64,000 nt of DNA from Nectonema munidae (lineage: Eukaryota > Nematomorpha > Nectonematoida > Nectonematidae): the NCBI GenBank assembly GCA_030549495.1, contig JAUIRK010001034.1, positions 1,364,001 through 1,428,000 on the forward strand, given 5' to 3'. The notes under the pieces were generated by a model. That model saw only the letters and a list, made by a program, of their open reading frames with translations, had not been told where the DNA came from and did no database searches. A program made the translations under genes and the position numbers. Within the stretch, counting starts at the first letter, position 1; the number at the start of each line of letters is the position of its first letter. Positions 10,006-21,834 of the stretch are shown one piece after another.

Positions 10006-12854
10006 CTAACGAGTTGAAATAAAAAATTTTTTACATTTACGTTTGAAACTACAAGTGTTTTTCAGAAGCCTAATACAAATGGGAAGGCTATTCCAGGTTT
10101 TTATGGACTTTTTAATAAAAAATTTATTACTTTTGGCAAATTTGTATCTTATATTTCTTAAATTGTGTTTATTGCGTAAGTTGTGAAGATGAAACTGGCG
10201 ATTTTCACAATAATTAAAATTAATTTCATGTTTTAGATTTATACATTTATGAACAAAAAGAGATAATTGAATTTGTCTAATTTGTAAAAGATTCGGGATT
10301 TTATATAAACTACGTATATACTCAGCATCCCTATTGAATAGAACTTTCAAAGCCCTGTCTTGTTTTTTCTGTAAAGTTGGGAGTTTGGACACGTTAGATG
10401 AAGACCAAATAAAGTTAGAGTAAAGAATCTTAGAATGAAAAAGGGCATAATAAATATTTATTTTGGTCTTAGTATCAAGAAGATTTTTAATTTTGAACAA
10501 CATGCCAAGTGCTATTGAGGTATCTTTTAAAACATTATTGAAATGATTTGAAAAACTAAGATTAAAATCTATAGTTACTTCTAAATAATTATAAGTATTC
10601 GTCCTCTGAAGATAGTTTTCTCCAATTTTTAAAAAAAGACAAATATTTTTGTTAAACTTACTGAAAATCATATATTTGGACTTTGATACATTTATATACA
10701 GCTCATTAGTGCAACACCAATTATAAAATTCAGAGAGAAACTTATTAATAATATATTGATCTAAAAAAAGATTTTTACTTCGATACAAGATAGTGCAATC
10801 ATCAGCGTACAAATAAAGAGTAAAATCAGAATTTTGAAGAGAAAAAATATCATTAACATAAAGAATAAATAAAAGTGGGCCAAGGATAGAGCCTTGTGGC
10901 ACACCCTTATTTAATTTAGAATACTTAGACGCACTGTTATTTACAAAAACATATTGTTGACGATTGGAAAGGTAACTTTTTAAAAGTTATAAAAATTTAT
11001 CTCTAAAACCATATCTATGTAGTTTAGCTAGTAGGTATTCATAATTTATACTATCAAAAGCTTTTGAAAAATCTATATAAATAACACACGATTCCAAACC
11101 ATTGTTCAAGGTCTCTAAATTATAATTTACTAAATTTCCAACATCTAAATCAGTCGACATACCAGGCCGGAAACCAAACTGTCTTGAATTGATAATATTA
11201 AATTTATTTAAATACTTTATCATCCGGTTAAAAATAATTTTTTCGAAGATTTTACCTATAAAAGGAAGGAGGCTAATGGGTCTATAATTACTTGGATAGC
11301 ATTTATTACCTGATTTAAAGACTGGAATTACTTTGGCGATTTTTAAACTGATTGGATAACAACTTTCAAGAAAAATTTTGTTAAAAAGTAAACAAATATT
11401 TTTAGATAAGAAACTTATAAAAATCATACCGATTTTATTAGAAATATTGTCCCAACCAGCAGAAGAAGATGAATTAAAAGAAGTAGCTGTAATTACAATA
11501 TCATCAACAGAAATTTCATCAAAAAAGAAGGAATTCATAACTGGGGAGATATTAAAGCTGGGAAAATGATGACAATTAGATTGATAGAAAAAAGAAGAAA
11601 AAAATTATTAAAATCGTTTGGCTTCAATGGGATTAGCATATTACGTTTACGCCCAAGTAAATTGTTTATAACTTTCCATGAATCCTTTACATTATTCCGT
11701 AAAATTGAAAACTTTGTACGGTAAAACTCATTTTTTAAAAACCTTACTTTTTTATTATATTTACTTCTAATTGACTTGTATAAATTCCACGTTTCAAGGG
11801 TTCTGTTTTTCAAGAATTTATGAAACAGCATATCTTTGACTTTCTTAATACTATTAAGTTCACTCGTATACCACGTATTTACTTTATGGGATGGATAGGT
11901 TCTTTTTACCAAAGGAAAGCTTATATCAATTATTTTAGTAATTTTTTTTATCATTTCATCATAATACTCATTTGCACCTTTATTAATGTCAATGAGCCAA
12001 TCTTCTATATACAAGTTTGAATAAAAATTCTTAAAATTTTTGTTATTATATATTCTGCAGTATTCATCATTTAAATTAAAGTGATTGACATTTTTAAAGT
12101 AATTTTTGCATACAATAAAATTGGGAAGATGGTCAGAGATATCCAAAGCTATGTTACCTGAAATACTACCAGCACAACTAAAATTAGAAAAAATATTATC
12201 AATGCAGCTTGAAGTTGATTTACCAAAACGAGTTGGACCTAAAATGCAGGGATAAAAACTTTTTTCATACATTAAACTGTAAAAATTAGAAACATTTCTG
12301 CAAATATCAAACTTGTTCAAATCTAAATTAAAGTCTCCTAAGATGAAAGTATTTTTCTTAGCATCGGTGTTTAAAAATAATGTTTCTAATTCTAATAAAA
12401 ATAGCTTGCAGTCCAGACAAGGAGGTCTGTAGATTATAATAATTCTAAAATTTGAAACATCAACAATCATGACTTCAAAAGAAGTGAAAGTAAGATTATT
12501 ACAAACTAGATTGAATGCATACATATTATCAACGTAAAGACCTAACCCACCACCTCTACCTTGCTTACGCTCAGAACAAATAAAGTTATATCCATCTATA
12601 TCATTGTTACATCTAGGTTTCCATATTTCCGTAAGGGCAAATATGTCAATTTTAGAAGAACCTATTTCATCAATCAATAATTTAATATCATCATAATTTT
12701 TGTCTAAGCTACGACAATTAAGATGGAAGACTCAAAGATCACATGAAAACGCTCCATTTTTATGAGAATATAAGAAATTTTTAAGGCTATCAATAGTAAA
12801 AAAGTTAAAATCAATGTTGGAAAAAACCGAGCAATTGGCAAAAAAATTATTCAT
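10006..12854 (-). pseudogene. LINE ORF2: endonuclease-reverse transcriptase, broken
   Basis: Read on the - strand the protein starts MNNFFANCS at 12854. The endonuclease begins at HLNCRSL (near 12715), with LTEIWKP, a GGGLGLYV segment, IIYRPP, LGDFNLDL and a closing DISDHLPNF. The RT follows: [50 protein letters not shown] and LYADD (catalytic Asp near 10805). The C-terminal thumb region ends at 10006. Three lesions break it: TGA at 12734-12732, a one-base shift in T-runs at about 11590-11612, and TAA at 10989-10987. The frame is otherwise open. The start overlaps the ORF1 stop by 8 nt (ATGAATAA), which suggests reinitiation after ORF1. Confidence 0.88.
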
Positions 12855-13024
12855 TATTGGCATTCGATGTATAATCATTATAACTATAATTTGTATTATT
12901 TTTAACAAAATTATATTGACTTTTTCGAATGGGGCATATAGCATCAAAAGAATTATGATTAAAACAGCTGATTTTTTTAAGGATACAGTTGGTACATTTG
13001 TACATGTCTTTATTAGACATATCA

Positions 13025-13044
13025 GGGCACACTAGGGTAATTCC
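13025..13044 (+). repeat. hAT left target duplication and terminal inverted repeat
   Basis: GGGCACAC (13025-13032) is the target duplication. TAGGGTAATTCC (13033-13044) is the terminal repeat, and its partner is at 15547-15558. Confidence 0.93.
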
Positions 13045-15558
13045 TTAAAAAAAATTTTCTGACACCATGCCAAAAAGATGAGTTTTTAGGCATAAATAAA
13101 GATTTTATTAAGCTTTTTTGTAAATAAAAACAAAACCTCGCGCTCTCATGTCAGTGAAAGTATGAAAAAGTACTTATAAATTTGATCATCAAAAAGTGCA
13201 AACTTTTATTATTAGGAAAAAATTTTCACTGAAAGAATAAATAAAAATTTATTGTTAAAAAATATGAAAACAGTTAAAAGTTATTTTTTCCAATAAACTT
13301 CATGTTCAGGTAATCAATTTTTTTTGAATTTTTATACAGCTCTTCCATTAATTTTACCGCTCTTTCGGCGTTTTGGTTACTCCTGGAAATGTCTAATTTT
13401 GATTCTTCGTTCTTCCAGTGTGTATTATGACAGTTCAATGCTTTGTTACACCTCACTGTTTCGACTCCAGTTAACAGTTTTTGATATATCTCGTCATCAT
13501 AGTGTTGAGAGTGGAACCACGCTTGCGCCCAGTAAGTTGATATGAAATCACATGGTATGTAAAGCAAATCACGATATTTAGGTAAAAGAAAAAAGGCCAT
13601 CAAGGCATAAATTCCTCTAGAGTTCCATCTTGCTTGATGAAGACTTGGCAATTTTCTCCACTTAATACATGGCAGCTTAGATGTATGTTTGAAATGATTA
13701 AAAGCCATACACAACTCGTACAAAAATTTAAAGTCATCACGCCAACCAGGATTTTGATATTGTGGCGTTTCATCTAAAGCTGAGAAATTATAGTCTCTTT
13801 GCAGGTTAGCATAATTATTCATAATAGCATCAACAAAAAAATAATTTAGTTGTGGTTTTGTTGATTTATCCTGAAAATAATAATTTAGGACGTGTTTTAA
13901 TATCAAATCCAATACGTGATGTTGGCAGCCGATGTATTGTGGTTCAGGATAACCAAGTTCAGAAACTCTATCTTTCAGCATTTTTATTACTCCACCATGA
14001 CGACCAGTGTTGGTTGCTGTCGTATCGCAAATGATCATAGATATATTTTTCCAAACATTGTAATTATCAATCAGCTTTTCCATTTCTTTAAAAATAGCCC
14101 TAGCAGATCCAGATTCACATTTCAAGATTCCAAGTTTCATCTCGTAATTCTGATTTTTTAGAAGAACAACTTGATGTTCTACTCCTTTTAACTTCTTTCC
14201 GTCAAACTGTAAACAAAAAGAATCGCTAGTGTTCATCAAAAAATTCAAAATCTTCAATTTCATTGCTCTTCCATCTTTGATCACTTTTTTCCATATAGAA
14301 GATTGCGTTGGAACTGAAATATCTAAGCCTTCGTTTCTAATTGTTGTGAGAATTTGATGCGCTTTGTTTGTTGAAACACTATTCTTATAAAATAAAACGC
14401 TTGCTGTTTTTGTTGAACCTCTTTTAAACTTAGGCTCTTGTAGTTTAGACGATGAAGAAAAGGAAGAAAAAGAAGAAGAACATGAAGAAGAATATGATGA
14501 TGATGATGATGGTGAAAAAGGTGAAACTTCGTCGTTTGAAAAGCTTGAATTATCTTCAACCTGAGAAGAATTATGGGAAATCGGGTTTTGAATTGAATAT
14601 TTTTTACTTGGATGAATGGAGGTTGAAGGAGCCTCTCTTAACGTAGAATATCCTACTTTTCCTCGGCTTTGAATTTGTGTTTCGTAAAAAACCTTGTCTT
14701 CCTTGCACTTCCAAAAACCTGTGACATTTGTTACATCAAATACTTGCGGAAGAATGACTGATACGAATTTTTCGGATTGTCTCTTTCTGTTTTTTATCTC
14801 TAATTGGATGAGATTCCCGAGCTTTTTTCTGATTTGAGATTTCGAAAGTAGAGGAAAATTTAATGTATGATCCCAAAGATACTGAATCTCACCCAATATA
14901 TGCTTAATTCTCTCTTCTTTACTCTTCATTTGACCGTATAAAAACTTGAAGTTCCCTAGAATTTGACAATTAGTTGGCATTCTGATTAGCTTTGAAATAG
15001 ACTCCAATAAGGGAATACTTCCCTTTCTTTTTTGCTTTGAATTATAGGTAAAATTCTTTTGCCATATAAATTTTTTGCTTTCAGGTTTTAAACTTGAATT
15101 TTTTGAACTCATATTTTGATCAAAGTTGTAATTATTATTTTAAAAATCTTTGTGAAAAATTCTAAATAAAACTTTGGTTTAATATAAATAAAATAATCTT
15201 AATAATTGAATTTATATACTATTATCCATTATACTCATATGTTTCAATAACAAAGTTTTTTTAATTTTTAATAAAAGTGGCAATAAGCTTAATATAAGTG
15301 AAAAAAATTCTTTAAAATATCAAAATTTTCCAAATAAACAAACTTCAAATTTATCTATTATTTTAATTTTAACGCCATCTATTATTTATTTTAAATCTTG
15401 CATTTTCATACATAGATTATTTTACCTTACACGGAGCGGAACCTTTTTTAAACTTTGATGAATTCTAATATGATATTAATTATTTAGACATCATTCCTCA
15501 CAACTTCCCATAAGTGTCATTTTAAATATTAAATTTTTTTTTTTTGGGAATTACCCTA
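13033..15558 (-). mobile_element. Complete hAT-superfamily DNA transposon, 2526 bp
   Basis: The left end starts TAGGGTAATTCC and the right end, read on the opposite strand, starts TAGGGTAATTCCC. Both run into an A-rich stretch, and TGACAC recurs just inside each end. The flanks are a perfect 8-bp target duplication (GGGCACAC at 13025-13032 and 15559-15566). An 8-bp duplication plus ends fitting YARNG (TAGGG) is diagnostic of hAT. The interior holds one uninterrupted 612-residue transposase on the - strand. Structurally it looks complete and potentially autonomous. It sits in the zinc-knuckle region of a LINE ORF1, so it is younger than that LINE. Confidence 0.93.
13274..15112 (-). CDS. hAT transposase, divergent, intact (612 aa)
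   Basis: This would be the DNA-cutting and joining enzyme of the enclosing transposon. Visible landmarks are LQFDGKK (D304), MIICDTTATNTG (D363), GCQHHVLDLILKH (C396, H398, H399; the insertion-domain Cys/His signature), LHQARW (R495-W496) and NAERAVKLMEEL, whose E583 suits the final catalytic acid. The order D, D, C-x-H-H, RW, E is that of hAT RNase H-like transposases. Residues 196-222 are Ser-rich and probably a flexible linker. I see no N-terminal BED finger and only a weak C-terminal dimerisation motif, so this is a divergent lineage. The start at 15112 is the first ATG after about 445 bp of element 5' end. It has no stop or shift, unlike every other transposase in the window. A decayed relative lies at 27560-29250. 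Confidence 0.88.
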   Translation of the reverse strand: MSSKNSSLKPESKKFIWQKNFTYNSKQKRKGSIPLLESISKLIRMPTNCQILGNFKFLYGQMKSKEERIKHILGEIQYLWDHTLNFPLLSKSQIRKKLGNLIQLEIKNRKRQSEKFVSVILPQVFDVTNVTGFWKCKEDKVFYETQIQSRGKVGYSTLREAPSTSIHPSKKYSIQNPISHNSSQVEDNSSFSNDEVSPFSPSSSSSYSSSCSSSFSSFSSSSKLQEPKFKRGSTKTASVLFYKNSVSTNKAHQILTTIRNEGLDISVPTQSSIWKKVIKDGRAMKLKILNFLMNTSDSFCLQFDGKKLKGVEHQVVLLKNQNYEMKLGILKCESGSARAIFKEMEKLIDNYNVWKNISMIICDTTATNTGRHGGVIKMLKDRVSELGYPEPQYIGCQHHVLDLILKHVLNYYFQDKSTKPQLNYFFVDAIMNNYANLQRDYNFSALDETPQYQNPGWRDDFKFLYELCMAFNHFKHTSKLPCIKWRKLPSLHQARWNSRGIYALMAFFLLPKYRDLLYIPCDFISTYWAQAWFHSQHYDDEIYQKLLTGVETVRCNKALNCHNTHWKNEESKLDISRSNQNAERAVKLMEELYKNSKKIDYLNMKFIGKNNF

Positions 15559-15566
15559 GGGCACAC
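15546..15566 (-). repeat. hAT right terminal inverted repeat and target duplication
   Basis: The reverse complement of 15546-15558 reads TAGGGTAATTCCC, matching the left terminus. GGGCACAC at 15559-15566 is the second target copy. Confidence 0.93.
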
Positions 15567-16890
15567 ACTTGATAGATGAGAACCAGAGCAAAACTTACAC
15601 GTTGGTGAATTGGAAGATTTACAAGATGTGGAGTTATGACCATATTTACAACAAATATTACATTGTTTGAAAGAAAAAAAGTCTATAACATGATGACATT
15701 TATACCCAATGAACAAATTATCACTATTACATTTAATTAAAGACCTAATTTCAGGGTCAACCGTTAAAACCATAAATTTTATATTAGTTTTAGCATTAAT
15801 TTTTGAGAAAAGAATTTTAAAAAGCTTTCCAGTATCTATAGATTTCTTGATGTATTCATTTTTGTCATATATTAAACTTAAAATTTCGTCATCTTTCAGA
15901 TCACTATTAAGATTGTTTATCATAATTTTTGGATTAAAAATAGGATTTCGAGTTATACGCACAGTTTTATCATCTTTTATTTTGTTTTCAAAATGTTCAT
16001 TAGCGTTTTCTAACGAAGTAGAATTAGGAAATGTAAACATCAAAGCATTTTTGGTAGTTTTCAAATTTTTTACTTTAACTTTAGATAAAGCGGTATCGGA
16101 AAACTTCTTAAACTCAAGACAATCTTCGTGTTTATCGAATTTAACTTTAAGAAAATTGGATTTTTTCACAGCGTCAGAATAAGTTTTATTGGATTTGACA
16201 TTAGAAAATTTGTTATCAAAAATAGAACATTTATCTAAGCTTTTTTCAGTATTAGGAAAGGTGAAGGTTTTAATTGAGTCCAAACTATTTAAAACAGTTT
16301 TTACATTGTTGTCTATATCACAAAGTTTGGAATTCAATGAATCTTTTTCATTAAATTCGGAAATAATTTGAGAAAGACTAGACTTTATTTCTTTTTTAGA
16401 AAGAGTTTCAATTTTACCCAAAAGATCTTTTAATTTATCAATATGTTCCATTAGGAACTAACACTAAATACAAAAAATTTTATAATATAATAAAAATAAA
16501 TAATGAAAAAAAGTAAATATATATATAATTAAAAAGAACTTGATTTCAAGAAAAGCTAATATAAGATATTCGGCGCAGCAGATAAATGAGAGGATAGATC
16601 AAATAGCAAGGAAGCGCGAGTTTTTAATTTTAATTCATATTTTGAATAAAGAGCATTGTTAAAAACAAAAGAGAATGAAATATGCTTTTTAATTTTAAAG
16701 AAATTAAAAATTTTACTAAATATTTTTGAAAAATTGAAATATATTTTAAATATTTTATAAATTTGTTCGCATGGACATTTTTCACATCGAGTTAACAAAA
16801 ATAAAGGACAAATTTTCACTTTTCAAAACTGAAGGCTTTACTTTTGCTACTTATTTTATACCAACCCTTCTCGAGAAATTTCTTGAGTAA

Positions 16891-16891
16891 A

Positions 16892-16923
<32 letters not shown>

Positions 16924-16924
16924 A
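16891..16924 (+). repeat. (AAAG)n microsatellite
   Basis: About eight AAAG units, near the presumed 5' boundary of the LINE. Confidence 0.9.
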
Positions 16925-17904
16925 ATTCTTGAGAAAGACCCTTCTCAAGCTTTAATGATTCTTGAGTGTGCTCAACTACTGAATACTACTGTAATTTTTT
17001 ATTCTAAATTGTACATTTTTTCCAATAAATTCTTTCTTTCTAGAAAGATAATTAGTTTGTTTGTTACTTGGAAGCGCCAGGTTTTAAAGTTGAGAAAAAG
17101 AAGCCATTTTATGATTTGGATTATGAAAAATTATAATCTGAAAGCCAATAAAAAAAGCTTAACTTTCGTATATCGCATAATAACAATAATAAAAATAATA
17201 TTTATCTTTAAAAATAAAATAGCAAATAAAATTTCGGCAACTATTTTTAATCGTATACATTATGCACTAACTTAAAATTTAGGCGAATAATCCAAAAGTC
17301 ATAAGAAATATAAAAACGAAGGTTAATTTATAAAAAAATTAAAAACAAAATCTATTTTATAAAAATCTACAAATAAAATTTGGTTCTGATAGTAGAGTGG
17401 TTTTATAATTGTCTTGGAAATTGTTACAGATTATCGGTGAAAATTATGTCCAAATGAAACGAGCTTTAGTTTAAAATGCATCTCTCATCTGCTAATTAAT
17501 GGTAGTGAAGCCCGTAGAATATAAAAATAGAAAAATGGTATTTCTCAAGTACTTATGATATAAGTAATGTATTCTCAAAGCCCATAAAAAATGCTTTAAT
17601 TTGGTATATCGCATTCCCTATCACATTATTATGTGTCTTAATGAAAATTTTTCTCCATCCGAAATGATTTCAACTTCGTTATTGCGTCTTGTTCCAGGTA
17701 TTTTGTCGGAAAAAGATGTAAATCTATAAAAGGGTACCACAAAATACAAAGAAGATTTGTATAGAATTATTTTCCATAAAATTAAAACGCTGGAAAATCA
17801 TTTCATGGATATGCATGCGTCCTGAATTTCCTCCAGAGGTATGAAATGCAGTGCTATTTACAAACATTTATGTTCTTTTTAAAGGTGACCGCAAAACTAC
17901 CAGT

Positions 17905-17985
17905 GCGAATATTGCCATTGTGAATATTACCCGTTGGAAAATTGCCATTGTGGGACAACTGCCATGGAGAAAATTGCCATTGTTC
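17905..17985 (+). repeat. Short degenerate repeat around TTGCCATTG
   Basis: Four irregularly spaced copies of (A)ATTGCCATTG or ACTGCCATGG, with AATATTACCCGTTGG between them. It is more GC-rich than its surroundings. Origin unknown. Confidence 0.5.
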
Positions 17986-18419
17986 TAAGCTCAAGCGTGA
18001 ACCTTTTTCTTTGCTAATTTCGAAAAACTTTACTGCATATAAAAAATTGGAAACTCTATTAATAAGTTTATTGAAAAATCACTAACAAAGGGTAAAAATA
18101 AAATGAAATTTATTGAAAAGAATTTCAAACAGCAAGATTCCTCTATCTAACATTATAAATTATAATTCAGAGATAAAACATCAAAAAAATATGATTTAAG
18201 AATAGAGTCCAGAAAAAGAAGTTTAGCAGAAAATGTTATAATTAAAAGAGTTAAAGTTTGAAATAACAAAGCTTAATATCTTAATGAAATAAGTTTGGAA
18301 GGGAGAAATTTCAAGAAATGATTACAAAAAAATATGTTTATCTATTCAAACATGCAATTGTTTCGAAAATTATCACTAAAATAAGAAAATCTATTAATCA
18401 ATCTAATACTATGTTAATC

Positions 18420-18600
18420 AATACTAAGGTTGGTTAGATACATGGTTCCCACAGTTCGATGTCTCGGGTTCAATATAGGAGCAAGCCTTCTTTCAAGCAC
18501 AACAATAAAACAACCCTAGTTACTTTTACCTTCCAATCAAAAAGAAAATAGATTTCTAAATTTTGTTAGTGATATAATTTCTAATATTTTATATGCACGA
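18420..18600 (+). other. Possible tRNA-derived SINE relic
   Basis: GGTTGGTTAGATACATGG resembles the D-arm (A box) of a tRNA. CTCGGGTTCAATATAGG, about 40 bp further on, resembles the T-arm (B box; consensus GGTTCRANNCC). No acceptor stem pairs, so this is not a functional tRNA. A decayed SINE head is the simplest reading. Confidence 0.3.
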
Positions 18601-20276
18601 TTACTGTAAAGTTTTCCAAAATTAGAAAAGTAAAATGTGCAAGTTTCAGGTTAAAGCCTGTAATTATCCTCAAACTTATCTTAATGTTTAACTTTCACTG
18701 AGAGAGAGAAGGAGTATCACTTTATTTTATAGATTGGTAAAGTTGTGAACGATGCCTAAGGTAACTTTATTAGTTACAAATTATGCTATTTTCACAGATA
18801 TAAGTGCGTATAAGATATACAGGCATTCATTCTTTTCTTTAACGTCAGTGACGTCAATTAGCAACAACACATTGGGCATTCATATAGATACAGAGTAGGC
18901 CTTGTTCTAAGTATAAAAAGCGGAATTAAGATGGCGTTAAATGTAAAATATTATAATGAGTTTTCACGATATATTTTCACTCTTGTTTGTAGAGACATCC
19001 TTACACCAAAACCTTAAAATTAATATAAGAAAAAACTATTATGAATATTGCTCATTTAATCAATAAGTGTGTTTCATAACTTTTCAAAGAACTTTTTCTA
19101 ATTTGATTTCTAGTAACTTTAGTAAATTCTGAAAAAGCTGATTGGTTTTAGTAATTTTAAGGACAGTTGAGCTTATTTTCCAGTTATGCTAACTAGTCTT
19201 TTATCAGTGAAGTTAATTTACGATTACTTAGTTTTTTAATAATTCACGCAACAAAAAAACTTCAGTTAAACCTGGGATTAGTTTTTTCTAATTTTCTGCA
19301 AGATTACACTCTCAAACGGGTAACCCAAACTAATCAATATGAGAGCCTTTACTAATTTAATTAGTGAATGTAACTAATTTTTTTTACCTAGTGTAACATT
19401 CACAATTAATTTAAGTGTCAGATTAGGATCACTGAAGAAAAATCAATTTTTTAATATTCGATTATGAAGAATGGGTATTGTAATAGTGTGAGAGATTGCG
19501 AATTACAGAATATGAAGAAACATTGAGGTATTTCCATGTGCTTTTCTCCCTTACAACGTATTAATGAATTTTTTATAAAAAAAAAAGTATAGAATCGGTT
19601 TTAAAAGATTAAGTGTCCGAGTCGAAAGTTCAATATGTTCTATTTTTGAAGTTAAGTATGGAAAATTTTTTCAAAAAATTGTGGACACTAAATATCTGAA
19701 AGATAAATTGAACTTTCCATAAAATATTCGTAGAAAATGTTAGTTTTCAACATTTGTATCGTGCTTACTCTTATATTCACGATTCTGAAGACAATACAAA
19801 AATAGGAAAAGTTAAAGAGAATAGAGCTAAAATGGGAACTTACTTCTACAAAAAATAACTTTCTAAAAACTAAGCATTATTCTTGTGATAAATTTATTTC
19901 ATTTTTGAGTATGGAACAATCAATTGATTGAAAATTTTTATAGCAAGCATTTTTAGTTAAATCATGTTTAAAATATTAAACTGTACACTTTGAAAAAATA
20001 ATAGTTTGAAACTAAAAATATGAATGTTATAATTATAGCATTAGGATAGAAGAATTACCTTCAATCGATATTTCACTTTTAAAACTGGCGAGAAAGTAAA
20101 AGTAAAGGATGAATAATTGTAGCATTTTTAGGAAATATTAAAGTGAAATGATTCAGCTCTCTATCTGCCTACCTTATAAATTACTATTATTTTTATTTAA
20201 CACTTTATTTGATTGACAGAACATAAACCAATTATATCAATGGATTCTAGTGATGAAGAAATTTTACTATCTCAAG

Positions 20277-20432
20277 TATATTATGGCACAACGCTAACAG
20301 CTAACGAATCGAATGAAAAGACAATGCTCTACCTTGCATTTCCTTTTGCTTGGGCAAATAAGCGTTTCATCATCATCATCATCACCATCACCAAATTTTG
20401 TAGAATTCTGACAGACCCCTTTACCTGGAAAG
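20277..20432 (+). repeat. Tandemly duplicated unit, copy 1, left part
   Basis: Contains ATGGCACAACGCTAACAGC, AATAAGCGTTT and a (CATCAT)n run, then GACCCCTTTACCTGG. It is interrupted here by the hAT. The right part of the same copy resumes after the hAT at 23212. The AATAAG plus CAT-repeat arrangement resembles a retroelement tail. Confidence 0.75.
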
Positions 20433-21609
20433 TAGTGATGGGGCGATTAATCGAAATCGTATCGGTTTAATCGGAATATCGGGAGTTTTTTAAAGTATCG
20501 GAAATCGGCATCGTAGATGATTTATTTAAACCCGATTCCGATACTAAAACGATTCTAAAATATACAGAATGTTGGATAAATAGTTATGACATAAGATTGC
20601 ATTATGTAGGGGTTTGCATACCGTATTTAATGGGAGTGTTGGTTGTTAGAATGCTGAACTAAAATTCCATAGGCATAGTGAATAAAATATGTTTGTCACA
20701 ATCCATCTTCTGTTGAGCATCTCTTCTCTTTACCAGATCCAATTTTAGAAGCTGTAAAAATATGAATGAGCTGTAAAATATATTTTGCTTCGACAGTCGG
20801 TTAAGTTTTTTCAGCATTGTCGTCATTTTTTCCTTTTGTGTTTCCTATTTGTATACAAAGCTTCTTAAAATAATAAAGTGAAAAAGTAAGTAAAATTTCA
20901 ATTTGTATTTCCCATTTTGATGATCCTTTACTTTAGTGTTTACAAATAATCATTTTGTGATTTTAAACGTTGTAAACGCATTTTTCGCAAGTTTTCTTTG
21001 AATTGTTGAAGTATTATTAACATAATTGATATAAATTTAGTTTTGTTTGATAATTTGTTTTTTAAAAAGTGTATTTATATTTTGATTGTATTATGGAATC
21101 AGATTTAGATTACAATCTTTTGATTTTATTTATATACGTCAAAAATCTTTCTTTTTCACGATTATTATAAATGGAGTAGTTCACAGTTGACGTCAACTTT
21201 ATTTTTGACCAATTTCAACCCCCTCCCATGTCAACTCTTAAATATATCATATCTTAACAAAATCGACTTATGTCAATTTTAGTTTAGCTCCCCCTCTCTC
21301 AGTCTCAGTTGACGTTAATGGTGAACGCCCCCTAAGTATTGGATTTTGTCCATATATTCAAAATGTTTAGTCACTAAATCAAGCTCTAGTCCTAAAATAT
21401 ACTGCACGCTATAAATTAAAAATTAGGTTAGGATACAAAAATTGATTTAAAAAAAATAATAACACTTTTTTATTTTGATAATTTAATTTAAAAATAGAAA
21501 AAGTTCAATTACGTACACGATTAACATACAAACAGCATATATATATATATATATTACAATCATAAAACTAAAAAATCCGTATAAAATGTTGCAGGTTATA
21601 AATTTGTTA

Positions 21610-21834
21610 TGGCAAGTAGCGGCAAAAGTTTAGCATGGATTTTTTTAAGTGGACAGTGGAGATTCAAGAAAAGCAAAATGTAATCTTTGCGATCAAAGAA
21701 TATCAAGAGGAACCAAACAAGGATACTTGACAAAATCAAATATGCTAAACCACTTAGAAGTCAAACATAGGGAAGAGTATGTTAGCCCTATTAGTGCTGG
21801 GCTAAATTTGTCCGCTCAAGTGCTGGGGGCGTAA
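21610..21834 (+). pseudogene. hAT transposase N-terminus: BED-type zinc finger
   Basis: From ATG at 21610 the frame reads MASSGKSLAW, then shifts near 21640. It continues as VDSGDSRKAKCNLCDQRISR with a downstream HLEVKH. The C-x2-C plus spaced H-x4-H pattern preceded by aromatic residues is a BED finger, the DNA-binding module at the N-terminus of many hAT transposases. The frame ends at 21834, before any catalytic domain. Confidence 0.75.

Larger units (their letters stand above)
12847..16451 (-). pseudogene. LINE ORF1: zinc-knuckle nucleic-acid-binding protein, split by hAT
   Basis: The first part (16451-15559) encodes a Lys-rich N-terminus (MEHIDKLKDLLGK), a central RNA-binding-like region and two knuckles: CNICCKYGHNSTSC and CKFCSGSHLSSVC. 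The hAT lies immediately after. The second part (13024-12847) continues in frame as PDMSNKDMYKCTNC, with the third Cys/His motif, and ends ANNE-stop. Without the hAT and one target copy the frame is 1071 nt, or 356 residues, with no other lesion. In the present DNA translation runs 12 codons into the transposon and stops at 15522. ORF1 proteins of this group coat the LINE RNA in the ribonucleoprotein. Confidence 0.9.
9480..16830 (-). mobile_element. Jockey-superfamily LINE, split by a hAT transposon
   Basis: This is a two-ORF non-LTR element on the - strand. ORF1 runs from 16451 to 12847 (with the hAT inserted), ORF2 from 12854 to 10006, followed by a 3' UTR of about 500 bp. The 3' end is placed near the TAA/ATT-rich run at 9475-9500. 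The 5' boundary is guessed near 16830. A zinc-knuckle ORF1, an apurinic-type endonuclease and an RT without a ribonuclease H domain place it in the Jockey/CR1 range; three CCHC-type knuckles favour the Jockey superfamily. ORF2 has two in-frame stops and one frameshift, so the copy is dead but not old. Confidence 0.85.
16925..20276. other. Mostly unannotated AT-rich sequence
   Basis: No gene is supported across these 3.3 kb. A 143-codon frame at 16844-17275 is low-complexity Lys/Ile/Phe-rich and spans the AAAG repeat. Two small items inside are listed separately: a TTGCCATTG-containing repeat and a tRNA-like segment. A TGACGTCA at 18849-18856 with a TATAAAAAG at 18921-18929 could be a promoter, but no gene follows. 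Confidence 0.4.

Noticed and set aside
14323-14646. Open frames rich in His or Met/Lys over the Ser-rich part of the transposase
   Set aside because: They are alternative-frame readings of the low-complexity Ser/Asp codon run inside the intact transposase.
15709-16182. 157-codon open frame on the + strand
   Set aside because: It is antisense to the LINE ORF1 zinc-knuckle protein and carries no motif of its own.
16844-17275. 143-codon open frame on the + strand
   Set aside because: Low-complexity Lys/Ile/Phe content crossing an AAAG microsatellite; no motif.
18420-18495. tRNA gene
   Set aside because: A- and B-box-like segments exist but no acceptor or anticodon stem can be paired. Kept only as a possible SINE relic.
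18845-18960. TGACGTCA followed by TATAAAAAGCG and AAGATGGCG, resembling a promoter
   Set aside because: Only about 26 codons are open after the ATG and no exon was found downstream; chance matches are common in AT-rich DNA.
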